Positions 36,624 to 45,290 of a stretch of DNA of 64,000 nucleotides are shown piece by piece. The notes below the pieces were generated by a model that was not told the DNA's origin, ran no database searches, and saw only the letters and a program-made list of their open reading frames with translations. The translations under genes and the position numbers were made by a program. The stretch spans positions 1 through 64,000 of the IMG/VR virus record IMGVR_UViG_3300025770_000008; one strand, written 5' to 3'. The DNA comes from a virus. Within the stretch, counting starts at the first letter, position 1. Each line of letters begins with the position of its first letter.

Positions 36624-37079
36624 ATGAAACGGCTAATCCGATTCCCGAAGCCTGTAGGTGTTGCTCAACACTTCTGGGACTCGGCTATCCGGGACTACCA
36701 CGAGCCGCCCAACGACATCATCGAGCTAACGCAGTACCTGCTGCGTCTTCGCAACCGCGCCCCCAAGGCTGAGGTGCACTTTGACGCTGCTACATGGGGA
36801 CCTGCGGGTGAGAACGTACGCTTCTGCCTAAGGGCTTCAAGAGTCGAGACAGGCCGGCTTGTAGTGGTGTTCCGCATCGGGCGGAGACCACTGCACTACC
36901 GGGCCTACAAGGACCACGCCATCTTTTCCGAGGGGCTCATCAGCCTCCCAAACGCCAAGGAGGCGCTGCGTTGGGGCGCCACGGCGCTCGCTACACGCGC
37001 GCGGTTCCCGGCCAACCCACAAGGACACCAACATGGCCCAGTACAACAACGGGCGGAGACCCCACAAAAGCACCCCTGA
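36624..37079 (+). CDS. Hypothetical protein, 151 residues
   Basis: I start at MKRLIRFPKPVGVAQHFW; an upstream ATG at 36576 would add 16 atypical residues. Neither has a strong ribosome site. Alpha/beta protein with Arg-rich strands (FCLRASRVETGRLVVVFRIG). The last 15 residues overlap the next gene. Confidence 0.55.
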   Translation: MKRLIRFPKPVGVAQHFWDSAIRDYHEPPNDIIELTQYLLRLRNRAPKAEVHFDAATWGPAGENVRFCLRASRVETGRLVVVFRIGRRPLHYRAYKDHAIFSEGLISLPNAKEALRWGATALATRARFPANPQGHQHGPVQQRAETPQKHP

Positions 37080-37377
37080 GCGGTACACCAATAGCGACCT
37101 CGACCGGCTGGACGCGCATGCTGCCGACCTACGGACCTCGGGACCCGGCCCTTGGCGGGAGCTAATCCACCGTGCGGGCGAGGTCTACCTCTGCGATGCT
37201 GACGGGGATGCCCTGCTCCGGTTCGCGAAGGATGCCCCCGACGAGCTTGTCGACCTGCTCGGCAATCTCAGCCCGAACCTACTGCGGCAGCTCATCCACG
37301 AGGCGCTGCTGTGGCGTGAGTACGTCCAGGGTCGGGTGAGGCCCGCGGACGCAGGAAACAACGCCCACGTGGTGTGA
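37033..37377 (+). CDS. Hypothetical protein, 114 residues
   Basis: AAGGA precedes the ATG. Basic N-terminus (YNNGRRPHKSTPERYTNSD) and two helices (LRQLIHEALLWREYV). Ends before the terminator at 37386; last gene of region 1. Confidence 0.6.
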   Translation: MAQYNNGRRPHKSTPERYTNSDLDRLDAHAADLRTSGPGPWRELIHRAGEVYLCDADGDALLRFAKDAPDELVDLLGNLSPNLLRQLIHEALLWREYVQGRVRPADAGNNAHVV

Positions 37378-37385
37378 ACGGAGAA

Positions 37386-37420
37386 GTCAGGGGGGAAGTG
37401 AGCGCCCCCCTGTTTCTTAG
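37386..37420 (+). terminator. Strong hairpin terminator
   Basis: CAGGGGGG-AAGTGAGCG-CCCCCCTG followed by TTTCTTA, between convergent units. Confidence 0.7.
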
Positions 37421-38362
37421 CTACTGCAGCGCCTTGAGCGGGTTAGCCAGCGGGATGTTGGCGAGGCTCAGGGCGGTTGAAGCGTGGCGAGCCTGGGGTA
37501 TCGCCGCTGAGGCCAAGTTCAGTAGCGTAGGCGTAATCGGGCTCTCACCCACCGTGGCGAGCGCATCACGGACTGGCTTGCGTTGGCTCTTGCGTTCGAG
37601 CGCCCGCAGCAACCCATGGAACGGGTCACCTTTGCCGAAGTCCGGCTTGGGCCGCGAGGGAACGTACGCGGTATTCCCCAGCGAGAACGCCGCTGAGCCC
37701 TTCTCCTGCCCGGTGAGCAGCTGCAGGAGGGACCGCGGCGACGGCCGGATGTCGACCTGACCCGCCTTTCCTCCCAACAAGAGCTTCTTCAGCTGCTTCT
37801 GCCCTCGTCCACCCAGTAGGCGTTCCTGGCGGCTCGCCTTACTAGCGGCTTGGCCGATACCCATATGGGCAAGGCCAACACCCAGGTCTTTCCCAGACGC
37901 CAGCAGCAGCCGCTGCAGCATTTCCGCGGGGTCCTTCGGCGCAGCCATGGCTGAGAACGCCTGCGTCCCAATGCTGTCCCCCGTCTCCAGTGCTTTGGAC
38001 GCCCCCTGCAGCTTGAGCACCCGCTTAGTGGCCGCGAGCTGACGCCTGTTGGAGAGCTTCCTGGCGGCCTTCATCGTCCGCCGAACGGTGTCCGCCTCGG
38101 TGATAAGCCCAGGAATGGTCGTAACCGCCCGACCCGTCGCTGCCTCAGCAGGGCTACCCCCCGCAATCGAGATGCGGTCGGCGAGCAAGTCGAACAGCCT
38201 ACGGGGCTGCCGAAGAGGCGTGGGCAGAGCCTTGTACGAGGCCGCTTGACCGACCGCTCGGCCCACCTGACTGAGTGGTGCGACCTCTCCGTAAAGGAGC
38301 TTCCGGAGCTTCCCGGCTAGGCGGCCAATACTGGCCTGCTTCTGCATTTCTGCGGCGTCCAT
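37421..38362 (-). CDS. Basic helical protein, possible virion-internal protein, 313 residues
   Basis: Ala/Leu/Lys/Arg-rich throughout, with an N-terminal amphipathic helix (MDAAEMQKQASIGRLAGKLR) reminiscent of, but not the same as, the segment shared by the three proteins at 61493-62610. No enzymatic motif. Being lone, - strand, basic and helical, it resembles packaged virion proteins; this is inference. Confidence 0.6.
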   Translation of the reverse strand: MDAAEMQKQASIGRLAGKLRKLLYGEVAPLSQVGRAVGQAASYKALPTPLRQPRRLFDLLADRISIAGGSPAEAATGRAVTTIPGLITEADTVRRTMKAARKLSNRRQLAATKRVLKLQGASKALETGDSIGTQAFSAMAAPKDPAEMLQRLLLASGKDLGVGLAHMGIGQAASKASRQERLLGGRGQKQLKKLLLGGKAGQVDIRPSPRSLLQLLTGQEKGSAAFSLGNTAYVPSRPKPDFGKGDPFHGLLRALERKSQRKPVRDALATVGESPITPTLLNLASAAIPQARHASTALSLANIPLANPLKALQ

Positions 38363-38538
38363 CTCAACCTCGTCGTGGCCTCCTCAGTGTACCCCACAAA
38401 GGGGGGCCACCGAACCGACTCAAATTGTGTACTAATGCGTACTACGTGCCCGTTTTGGAGCCGATTTAGCCCTCGTAGCTAAGAAAAGCAACACCCACAT
38501 GTGCTCCGCCTGAGTACAGAGACACACAGAGTATCTAC

Positions 38539-38658
38539 ATGCTTGAGTACTACATTCCGGGGGGTCTGTTGGCCCTCGGCGTCGTTGTTGGCGCCATTCA
38601 CCTGCTCCTGCTGAAGCGCAAGCGGGATAACCTCCCTGCAGCCAAGACCGACCGCTAG
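38539..38658 (+). CDS. Small membrane protein, 39 residues
   Basis: MLEYYIPGGLLALGVVVGAI, LLLLKRKRDN: one span with a basic cytoplasmic tail. No clear ribosome site. The gap before it (38363-38538) holds repeated GTACT/GAGTAC words but no gene that I can support. Confidence 0.45.
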   Translation: MLEYYIPGGLLALGVVVGAIHLLLLKRKRDNLPAAKTDR

Positions 38659-38659
38659 T

Positions 38660-38699
38660 CTGCAAGTACTGGCAACGGAACGGTATAAGAGCCGTGAAG
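38660..38699 (+). promoter_or_regulatory. Phage promoter, GGTATAAG subtype, reading a candidate small RNA
   Basis: TGCAAGTACTG, spacer, then AACGGTATAAGAGCCGTG. No convincing gene follows before the terminator at 38864. Confidence 0.6.
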
Positions 38700-38864
38700 C
38701 AGAGGGCTTAGCTGGCCCACTGCACGGGTACAGGCTGTACCCGCCCCAAGTCCCGTGGGGTGTTCCCGTGTCGGGACTTTCATTCAATCTCGGGGACAGG
38801 GCCCGACTCGCCAGTGAGGACGACCATGGAGGTCCCCTACGGTGTGGTCGGGCCTTTCTTTTTG
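38697..38864 (+). ncRNA. Candidate small RNA with terminator
   Basis: Successive stems: GGGTAC-AGGCT-GTACCC (38727), AAGTCCCG (38748) with CGGGACTT (38772), GGCCCGAC (38800) with GTCGGGCC (38847), then TTTCTTTTTG. The last stem plus T run is a terminator. About 165 bases from promoter to end. It is antisense to the 3-prime end of the gene at 38837. Confidence 0.5.
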
Positions 38865-39154
38865 TACAGATGCGGCGTCACGTCTGTGCCTGGAGGGTGC
38901 ATCGACGAGGTAAGGAACGACATCACCAGGGGCTTGCCGTTCTTAGTGCTCACTACCGCGAAGGAACCATCACGCATTTTGACGTGGTTGACTCCCATCG
39001 GGATGGTGTTGCGGCGCAAGCGCCTACGTAGCTTGAGTAGGTCGCGGTTGTTCAGGCTGGTCCGCTGCTTCAGCCGCAGGACCTCGTGACGGACTCGACG
39101 GCGGCGAGTATTAGTGACTAATATCGGCCGGGGCTGTTTAATCTTCCCATTCAT
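38837..39154 (-). CDS. Very basic protein, 105 residues
   Basis: Residues 15-55 are dense in Arg/Lys (NTRRRRVRHEVLRLKQRTSL, LLKLRRRLRRN); the rest is beta-like. It starts inside the upstream gene (MNGKIKQPR). Probably nucleic-acid binding. The dyad at 39109 lies inside its coding sequence. Confidence 0.55.
   Translation of the reverse strand: MNGKIKQPRPILVTNTRRRRVRHEVLRLKQRTSLNNRDLLKLRRRLRRNTIPMGVNHVKMRDGSFAVVSTKNGKPLVMSFLTSSMHPPGTDVTPHLYKKKGPTTP
39109..39123. promoter_or_regulatory. TATTAG-CTAATA dyad, copy 13, within a gene
   Basis: TATTAGTGACTAATA has intact half-sites with a changed centre. It lies in the 5-prime part of the - strand gene 38837-39154. Confidence 0.5.
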
Positions 39155-39425
39155 CACAGACCAGCATAGCACCGACCTGATATTTGAACTTCTCGCACAC
39201 CCCGCGGTGCACGTGGGCTTTGTTACCCAGGTACCACGCGCATGAGCTGCACTTCTGCCCCATACGCGAGAGCGGGAAGAGCCCTGGGGGCTTACGCCTT
39301 CGTCCGGCTACGGGATGGCTAGACTCTGCCCGACGCTCCTCGATTGACAGCCTTGCGGGACGCTCGGCGGGTGTACTGCCGGCGAGCTTCCGTTCCAGCT
39401 CCTCACGTTTCGATTTCTTAGACAT
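39138..39425 (-). CDS. Small Cys-rich metal-binding protein, 95 residues
   Basis: The C-terminal CSSCAWYLGN, GVCEKF and VCDEWED pattern is common in small phage proteins with a four-Cys metal or iron-sulphur site. The N-terminal 50 residues are basic and probably disordered. Start chosen at MSKKSKREEL. Confidence 0.6.
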   Translation of the reverse strand: MSKKSKREELERKLAGSTPAERPARLSIEERRAESSHPVAGRRRKPPGLFPLSRMGQKCSSCAWYLGNKAHVHRGVCEKFKYQVGAMLVCDEWED

Positions 39426-39454
39426 CCAAAACCCTAACACGCGGACAAAAACAC

Positions 39455-39877
39455 ATGGTGGGCAAAAAGCAGCCCAAGTACGAGCCCAACTGGCGTGGTC
39501 GCGTCCTCGCGCTCCTGGAGGAGCTGGCGGAGTACTACTGGTTCATGAACGAGGCTGGGATGCTCTTCAATGACCCCGAGCCGGACGAAGACGACCTCGA
39601 TGACGACTACGAGTACGAGGGGGTTGTTCAATTCGCGTACAACCGCCACAAGGAGTCCTGTGGCGAAGTAGCCAATGACGCCGGGCTCGCTTTCTGGCAG
39701 ATTGCTCCGGATGACTTCGGCTTCTCCCAGGACGAACTGAAGGTGCTCTTCTACACCGCCGGGCTACATAGCGAGGGGCTCGCCTACTTCATGAGCCAGC
39801 CTCTCGGCAAGACTGCCGGGGTCTACTGGAGTGCTTGGTTGCGGGAGAAGCTGGAAACGTACCTCTTGCCCGAATGA
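39455..39877 (+). CDS. Hypothetical acidic protein, 140 residues
   Basis: Acidic insert (NDPEPDEDDLDDDYEYEG) between a helix (VLALLEELAEYYWFMNE) and a C-terminal aromatic-rich region. Divergent from the gene at 39138. ATGA overlap with the next gene. Confidence 0.6.
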   Translation: MVGKKQPKYEPNWRGRVLALLEELAEYYWFMNEAGMLFNDPEPDEDDLDDDYEYEGVVQFAYNRHKESCGEVANDAGLAFWQIAPDDFGFSQDELKVLFYTAGLHSEGLAYFMSQPLGKTAGVYWSAWLREKLETYLLPE

Positions 39878-40140
39878 CCGATATGCCGGAGAGCCCATAC
39901 AAGACCCGCCTTAGCCCACGCGGCAAAGTGCTGCGGGCTGAGGTAGCCTGCTCACGCGACCCGCGCAAGCCAGGGTCGAGCGCACATCGTAAGAGGCTCA
40001 CCTGCACCAGCTGTGGCTGCGCCATCCCTCCCGAGACCCCCGAGGGTAGCTACCAGCTGTTTTGGAGCGACGGCTCGGGCATGTGTAGCCAATGCGTTCA
40101 ATACTTCCTCAAAGACTCTCCCGGCCCCTACGCAAAGTAG
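39874..40140 (+). CDS. Zinc-ribbon protein, 88 residues
   Basis: CTSCGCAIP and CSQCVQYF knuckles are about 28 residues apart (residues 49-80) after a basic N-terminus. The promoter at 40130 begins in its last codons. Confidence 0.6.
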   Translation: MTDMPESPYKTRLSPRGKVLRAEVACSRDPRKPGSSAHRKRLTCTSCGCAIPPETPEGSYQLFWSDGSGMCSQCVQYFLKDSPGPYAK

Positions 40141-40167
40141 CCGCCTGCTTGGGTATAAGCCCAATGC
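40130..40167 (+). promoter_or_regulatory. Phage promoter, GGTATAAG subtype
   Basis: CGCAAAGTAG, spacer, then CTTGGGTATAAGCCCAATG. Confidence 0.6.
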
Positions 40168-40204
40168 TAGGGGAGCCCTAGATACTTCTTACTACGAGGA
40201 CCTC

Positions 40205-41206
40205 ATGCCCCCGACTATCGTCGTCCGCTCCAGCACCCGCAATTCCTTCAACATCAAGTGTGGTACTGGATCGAGTATCCGGCTCTCCTTCCACCGGGAC
40301 CAGTCCTGCGCGCACTACTCCCTACGTCGTTGGCGGAGTGGTGCGCCTGCAAGCACCCTGATATCTGCGGGCTGCCTAAACGCCCGCGTCGCACAGCTCC
40401 TCGCTACAGAGACCGGGGCTGGGATTACTCTTGACGGTATCCGCTTCTGGCTGAACTCAGCCTGGGAGGACGCAGAAGGCGAAGAGCGCACACGGTTGCT
40501 CTACGCGACGGGGAGCATCAATCCCGCTTCCGCGGCAGACATGCGTGATGCCACCGACAAGCTGCTGGACAGCTTCGCGCCGACCACGCCGTACTGCTCC
40601 GACTGGCCTCTTGACGTACTCGATGCCATGGGGCCTACGTCCAGGGACACTTGGCCCACTCACGCCACGATGTGTTGGGATCTCCCCACGGTTGAGGGAA
40701 CCGAGTTCCGCCTAGGCGGCTGGTTCGACCAGCAGGTCACGGTGACCCGCGAGGTCCTGTCTCGCACGTACTGGTCCCTCTTCAGCTCTGTGTGCCGCCC
40801 TAATGTGGTCGGTTCGGCCCACGCGTTATTGCGGGACAGCCCCACAGAGGTGAACGCGAAGGTCCTGATGGACCAGTTCGTGTTGCGGACACCGACCTTC
40901 GTGTTCCCCAGCATCGTCGCCTGGGATGCTGACGCCGAGCGGGCGACCTTTCGTTACAGCTGCTTCACCACTCCCAGCGGGGCGATGCTCGGCTGGGTGG
41001 CTCCGATGCTGTTCAACGCCTGGAATCGGGTCTTCACCCCCGGCAAGCACCCGACCCTCCGGCACAATCACCACCTCTCCTGTCTCCGTCAGACGGATGA
41101 CAGCGTCGGAGACGATTTCGACTTCCTGAACATCAGCCAACGGCTGCTCTCGCATGCGCTCCCTTCTCGTGTAGACCAACTGGTCGCCCCAACCCGGGCG
41201 GCCTGA
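40205..41206 (+). CDS. Hypothetical protein, 333 residues
   Basis: GAGGAC precedes the ATG. Mixed alpha/beta protein without recognised motif; scattered Cys and Trp (NKCGTGSS-like start, WFDQQVTV, WDADAERATF). The only large gene of its transcript. Function is unknown. Confidence 0.65.
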   Translation: MPPTIVVRSSTRNSFNIKCGTGSSIRLSFHRDQSCAHYSLRRWRSGAPASTLISAGCLNARVAQLLATETGAGITLDGIRFWLNSAWEDAEGEERTRLLYATGSINPASAADMRDATDKLLDSFAPTTPYCSDWPLDVLDAMGPTSRDTWPTHATMCWDLPTVEGTEFRLGGWFDQQVTVTREVLSRTYWSLFSSVCRPNVVGSAHALLRDSPTEVNAKVLMDQFVLRTPTFVFPSIVAWDADAERATFRYSCFTTPSGAMLGWVAPMLFNAWNRVFTPGKHPTLRHNHHLSCLRQTDDSVGDDFDFLNISQRLLSHALPSRVDQLVAPTRAA

Positions 41207-41228
41207 TCGATACAAGAAAAGAGTTCAC

Positions 41229-41393
41229 ATGCTTCTGATCGCTAAGGAAATGCTCAAGTACATCGGACTGGCTATTCTCCAGTACGCAATCCCCTGGCTC
41301 GCCGATTGGGCGACCGAGACCGTGACCGAGAAAATCACGGAATACGACTACGGCCGCTTCCTCGAACTCAAGATCGAGCTGAAGCTGCCCTAG
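41229..41393 (+). CDS. Small amphipathic or membrane protein, 54 residues
   Basis: MLLIAKEMLKYIGLAILQYA begins a moderately hydrophobic helix, followed by a charged helix. AAGAAAAGAG precedes the ATG. Function is unknown. Confidence 0.5.
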   Translation: MLLIAKEMLKYIGLAILQYAIPWLADWATETVTEKITEYDYGRFLELKIELKLP

Positions 41394-41467
41394 TAGCCTA
41401 GAGGACCCCAAGACCAAAAATGGGGATGTGCATCGAGTGCGCCCGAAGCTGATCCAAACCTTGACGT

Positions 41468-41512
41468 GGGGCGGCCTCGCCCCGCTGAGAGCGCGACTCC
41501 TCGCGTTTCTTA
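41468..41512 (+). terminator. Hairpin terminator between convergent units
   Basis: GGGGCGG-CCT-CGCCCC-like stem, then CGCGA-CTCC-TCGCG followed by TTTCTTA. Confidence 0.55.
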
Positions 41513-42022
41513 GTTACCCGGATTATTAGCCGCTAATACAACCGCGCCAAGGCACTGCTGCTGCATCGTGCAGCGGTTCGGGGTCTTGCACTCACCCTCC
41601 AACTTGCAGCCCTCTTCTTCGAGGTCATCGTCCGCAGCCGCGGCCAGCATGCTCTGGGCGAGCTGGGTCTGCTCCACCTCACTGAGTTTGTCCTCCACGC
41701 AGTCCACCGGGCTCGCGCCCTCAACGAAGCGCCAGTAATGGATGGGGGCCATAGCAGAGAGGCCGAGGAACGACTTGGTGTCCGCCATCAGCGCTTTGAA
41801 GGCTTCCTCGTCACCCGCGATGTGTGCCCTAGCGAGGGCCGCCAACCTGCCCTCAAGCACTGCCTGCTTCTGGTACAGCTCCAGTTTGGCGTGGTGCAGG
41901 TTGAGGATGTAGCTTGCCATCAGCTCCAGGCGAACGGCGGGCTCCTCGTTCTTGTTCGCGATCATCGCGAGAGCGCGCTCCTCCGAAATGGAGACAGGCC
42001 CCTCGTACCCCTTGTCACTCAC
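41510..42022 (-). CDS. Hypothetical protein, probable virion or assembly gene, 170 residues, GTG start
   Basis: GTG at 42022 (MSDKGYEGPVSISEERALAM) follows GGGAGAAG and overlaps the upstream stop. Mainly helical (LELMASYILNLHHAKLELYQ), with Cys near the end. The last codons contain the dyad at 41524. Last gene of a ten-gene - strand operon. Confidence 0.6.
   Translation of the reverse strand: MSDKGYEGPVSISEERALAMIANKNEEPAVRLELMASYILNLHHAKLELYQKQAVLEGRLAALARAHIAGDEEAFKALMADTKSFLGLSAMAPIHYWRFVEGASPVDCVEDKLSEVEQTQLAQSMLAAAADDDLEEEGCKLEGECKTPNRCTMQQQCLGAVVLAANNPGN
41524..41538. promoter_or_regulatory. TATTAG-CTAATA dyad, copy 14, within the 3-prime end of a gene
   Basis: TATTAGCCGCTAATA encodes part of the last residues of the gene at 41510; the site also lies near the convergent terminator. 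Confidence 0.6.
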
Positions 42023-42350
42023 TTTCTTCTCCCGCCGCTTCGTCGCCTTGCTTGTCTTCCGCCGCTTCTTCTTCAATGTCGAACTCCATCTCCTCCATCT
42101 CCGCCAACGCCGCCTTCGCGGCCTTCAGGTGCGGGAGCACGCTAGCCAACAGGAATGGCGCGTCGTGAATAGGGAGCATCTGCAGGGGCGGGGGCATGTA
42201 GCCTGTGCCTATCTGGTCTACGGGCACTGAGGCTGGGACGCCGCCCTGATGAATCTTCGTCTGCAGAACACCAATCAGGCTCTCCCACGCCCGAACTGCT
42301 GACCGACGTATCTCCAGCTCTTCAACGATTTCTTTGAGGGTCTTCATCAT
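42015..42350 (-). CDS. Hypothetical helical protein, 111 residues
   Basis: N-terminal helix (LKEIVEELEIRRSAVRAWES), a Pro/Met loop and a strongly acidic coiled C-terminus (EEMEFDIEEEAAEDKQGD). Overlaps both neighbours in the - strand operon. Confidence 0.65.
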   Translation of the reverse strand: MMKTLKEIVEELEIRRSAVRAWESLIGVLQTKIHQGGVPASVPVDQIGTGYMPPPLQMLPIHDAPFLLASVLPHLKAAKAALAEMEEMEFDIEEEAAEDKQGDEAAGEESE

Positions 42351-43042
42351 GCTCTCAGCAGCGCCAGGATAGCGGACGACACCGACTTACCTGCCGCAGT
42401 GTCCTTGATGATTCGGGCTCGCTGGTAGTAGACCTGTTCTCGGTCACGGGCCTCTTCGAGCTTGGCCTTGTACTCGGGCAGCCAGTCATCGCGGGTGTTC
42501 ATCTCACGACGAGCAATCTGCATCCCGTTCAGCTTCTTCTCCTTGACGAGGTACAGGTCCGCGTCACCCTCCAAGGCATCCCAGTGTCGAGCCAGGGCAT
42601 CTGCCAGCTGCTCAAGGGGCAGGCTGTACCCCACCGAGTCAGGCAGCTCACGCCACACAGCCTTGGCGAAGCACTTGGGGCAGGCTGTCTCCCCCGCCAT
42701 GTACGTGTGCAGCCGCATGCGCGCTGACGCGGGCCACTTCTCGGGCGCAGTAAACGCGCCGAGTTCCGTGATGGCCTTGTCCTCTTCCGGCGTCAGGTCG
42801 AGGCTCTGCATGGCGCTGTGGCCCAGACAGCCATCCACGGCACACCAACGCACCAGCTCGTCGCTGAACCCGAAGCCCTTGGCAGACTTCTTCCAAATCT
42901 GCACACCCATGAACGGGTTGGTCAGTGGCCCTCGGTGCAGGTAGTTCACCTGCAGTGCCCACGTCGCTTTCTCGACAGGGTCAGGGAACATCAGCTTGAT
43001 GGCGGCCATCTCATCGCTGGCGCCTGCCCCGAAGATTTTCAT
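42347..43042 (-). CDS. Hypothetical protein, 231 residues
   Basis: Mixed protein with CAVDGCLGH and ETACPKCFAK Cys pairs (about residues 68-75 and 120-126) that may hold zinc, then a helical tail (YKAKLEEARDREQVYYQRAR). No family recognised. Tail or baseplate assembly role possible from the operon layout only. Confidence 0.6.
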   Translation of the reverse strand: MKIFGAGASDEMAAIKLMFPDPVEKATWALQVNYLHRGPLTNPFMGVQIWKKSAKGFGFSDELVRWCAVDGCLGHSAMQSLDLTPEEDKAITELGAFTAPEKWPASARMRLHTYMAGETACPKCFAKAVWRELPDSVGYSLPLEQLADALARHWDALEGDADLYLVKEKKLNGMQIARREMNTRDDWLPEYKAKLEEARDREQVYYQRARIIKDTAAGKSVSSAILALLRA

Positions 43043-43821
43043 CGCCGCGTACCCCTGCGGCTACCGCCCACCGGACCCACGTGCTCGTTCCACTTCTCTG
43101 GCTGTGGCTGCGGGAGCTTAATTGAGTAGCCCTTCCCGTCTGCGGTCGTCGCCCCATCAGGGATGACCCCGAGCTTGTCCTCGCCACTGCGGGGGAGGTT
43201 GGGCACCCCCAGCGCCTTCCTAGACCGTGCCGGACGCCGCGTCTTGACCGGCTGGGCTGGGGCGTCAGCGGTGCTGTTCTCCTCAATGATGGCCTCAACC
43301 TCATCGATGGGCAGGTGGTCCAGCTCAGGGGCCGCTGCGATGGCCGCCGCTTCCAAGGGAGGCTGACCCGTCGCCTTCAGCTGCGCCGCCACGATGCGCA
43401 CGCGGTCCTGAATGGGTAGCGTGGTCGACGGTTGCGCCGTCAGCCACAGCTCATGCACGCAGGCCATCAGGATGGCGCGGAAGGAGTAGATAGCCTCCTG
43501 CAGAACAGCGCCTTGGATGGTCACCTCCCACAAAAAGCCGAGCTTCCCCTCCTTCACCATGAATCGCTGGCAGATTTTGAAGTTGAGGCCGTACCCCGAG
43601 TCGAAGTTGAGGAGCAGCTCCAGCATTTGCTCCCATCGCCCGTTGTCGAACACCCGCATGAGCGCAAACGCCGTGTCGTGGCGGACACCGCCCTGCAGGT
43701 ACTCGATAAAGGGCTCTTCGCCCACACCCGGCATCGCTTCCAGCGACTGCCGCATTTCCAACACAAGCCGTTCCATTGCTTGCTCCTGTGTTTCTCGAAG
43801 GTGATCTACTCGGCGCTTCAT
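43039..43821 (-). CDS. Hypothetical protein, 260 residues
   Basis: Start chosen at MKRRVDHLRETQEQ, which overlaps the upstream stop by ATGA. The ordered helical domain spans about residues 10-165 (ALMRVFDNGRWEQMLELLLN). The C-terminal 90 residues are acidic, then basic and low-complexity. Probable structural or assembly gene by context. Confidence 0.6.
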   Translation of the reverse strand: MKRRVDHLRETQEQAMERLVLEMRQSLEAMPGVGEEPFIEYLQGGVRHDTAFALMRVFDNGRWEQMLELLLNFDSGYGLNFKICQRFMVKEGKLGFLWEVTIQGAVLQEAIYSFRAILMACVHELWLTAQPSTTLPIQDRVRIVAAQLKATGQPPLEAAAIAAAPELDHLPIDEVEAIIEENSTADAPAQPVKTRRPARSRKALGVPNLPRSGEDKLGVIPDGATTADGKGYSIKLPQPQPEKWNEHVGPVGGSRRGTRR

Positions 43822-44354
43822 TCGTACAACAGCACGGCGCCTGCGCGGGATTCGGAAATCGATGAGGACGTCAGCCGCGCCCCGAATACCACTGCTCGGT
43901 CTGGCGGGACGTGCCTCTCCTCGATTTGGCGAAGGCGCACGTTCATGAAGTTCTTGTCGTCCGTCACTCCACCCACGGGGGGCAGGGCCACCATGTCCGG
44001 CATCCCCACCCACTCTCGGAAGCGCTCAAGCGAAGAGCATACGATGAACGTAGGCACGAGCCCCTGAGTTGACAAGTGAAGAAACGCTCCGGCGATGTTG
44101 GCCAGCGCGTGCTGGTTCATACCCGGGCGCACCTCCTTCAAGCTCAGCCGACTGAAGGCAGCGCCTACGTCCTCCCGGTCCCCGGCAAGACCCATCTGGG
44201 TGTCTTCCATCCCCTCGGGCTTCCAGGTGGCCTCGATGCCGATACCTGGGCGGAGGACAAGCTGTAGGAGTTCCTTCTCCAGGGCCGCGTGGACCAGCTC
44301 AATCACGCCCAAAGACGAGGGCGGCCAGTCATACGTGGACGTTGTTTGATTCAT
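43818..44354 (-). CDS. Hypothetical protein, 178 residues
   Basis: Alpha/beta protein beginning MNQTTSTYDWPPSSLGVIEL, with a central helix (VRPGMNQHALANIAGAFLHL). No motif recognised. Four-base overlaps on both sides. Confidence 0.6.
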   Translation of the reverse strand: MNQTTSTYDWPPSSLGVIELVHAALEKELLQLVLRPGIGIEATWKPEGMEDTQMGLAGDREDVGAAFSRLSLKEVRPGMNQHALANIAGAFLHLSTQGLVPTFIVCSSLERFREWVGMPDMVALPPVGGVTDDKNFMNVRLRQIEERHVPPDRAVVFGARLTSSSISESRAGAVLLYE

Positions 44355-45016
44355 AGTTGCTTCACGGACATGCTGTCCTCTTTCTCCTTGAGGCTCTCCA
44401 CGTACGTGACCATCACCTCTGTCATGCTGACTCCGTGCTTGGCCGCGTAGCCCTTCAGCCAGCGGTGTAGCTCCTCGGGCAAACGCACCTGGAACATCTT
44501 CTTTCTACCTATGTACGTCATCAGCGAGTCCAACGGCCTCCTTACTTCTACTCCCGGGTGCATCCAACCCGAGTACCTGTACCCGTCCATGAAGGCGACC
44601 ACCCACCAGCGTTCGGTCTTCCTGAAGGGCGTAGGAACTACCCGGGTCTCCCACAACACGTCGCGAGAATAGACTGGGTGTCTGTACGTTTTCCTCACCG
44701 CGGTCCCGATGGACGAAGCCAGCTTGGCTAGTACTAAGCCCCGACGTGTCGTGCGGTAGAGTGTCGCCCCTACCGTTGTTGGTCTTCCGCGCTGCCACAC
44801 ATTCTGGAGCCACGTAACGTGGACGCGCGGGGGCGCGATTGACCGGCATCGAGAGCATCTCGCCCCGTAGGTCAGGCTGACCGTCCGCTTGAAGCACACT
44901 CCGCACGTCCAAAACTCCCTAGAACTGCGGGACCTTTGGAGAACCGTCGCTTTGTGTCCTCTGCGCGCCTGCTGCCTGAGGAACTCTCTCCCGGCGAGCT
45001 TGCGGCGGCGCGGCAT
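44351..45016 (-). CDS. Zinc-ribbon plus ribbon-helix-helix protein, 221 residues
   Basis: Start at MPRRRKLAGREFLRQQ, four bases after GGGGGGT-AACC. CGVCFKRTVSLTYGARCSRC (about residues 40-60) is a zinc ribbon in a very basic N-terminal half. The last 50 residues (FQVRLPEELHRWLKGYAAKH, SMTEVMVTYVESL) are a good Arc/MetJ-type ribbon-helix-helix. Likely a DNA-binding regulator inside the - strand operon; overlaps the upstream gene by 98 bases. Confidence 0.65.
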   Translation of the reverse strand: MPRRRKLAGREFLRQQARRGHKATVLQRSRSSREFWTCGVCFKRTVSLTYGARCSRCRSIAPPRVHVTWLQNVWQRGRPTTVGATLYRTTRRGLVLAKLASSIGTAVRKTYRHPVYSRDVLWETRVVPTPFRKTERWWVVAFMDGYRYSGWMHPGVEVRRPLDSLMTYIGRKKMFQVRLPEELHRWLKGYAAKHGVSMTEVMVTYVESLKEKEDSMSVKQL

Positions 45017-45290
45017 GGTTACCCCCCAGTACCTCCGCAGCCGCCTGGGGCGACATTGGGGGCGTCTCTTCCATCTCTGGTAGTGCGAAGCTCGCCAACA
45101 CCGCGTCCACCGTCTCGGCGATGTCCACCTCCACGGGAATGTCGAAGACCTCACCATCAGGCGCAGTCATCAACGTCAGTGTGGCCACCTCTGTCTGGTC
45201 GGGGTTTCCATCCTCGTCAATGTAGATACGAGTCCTGCCCACGCCGATGACCATCAAGGCGCGGGGGTAGATCCCAGCTTCTTCGCTCAT
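44919..45290 (-). CDS. Hypothetical protein, 123 residues
   Basis: Acidic beta-rich body (YPRALMVIGVGRTRIYIDED, VATLTLMTAPDGE) and a disordered Ala/Pro/Gln tail that overlaps the next gene. No family recognised. Confidence 0.6.
   Translation of the reverse strand: MSEEAGIYPRALMVIGVGRTRIYIDEDGNPDQTEVATLTLMTAPDGEVFDIPVEVDIAETVDAVLASFALPEMEETPPMSPQAAAEVLGGNHAAPPQARRERVPQAAGAQRTQSDGSPKVPQF

Noticed and set aside
38768-39031. Frame starting GTG after the promoter at 38660
   Set aside because: It runs through strong stems and a terminator, and over the - strand gene at 38837, which starts properly inside its neighbour. A small RNA fits better.
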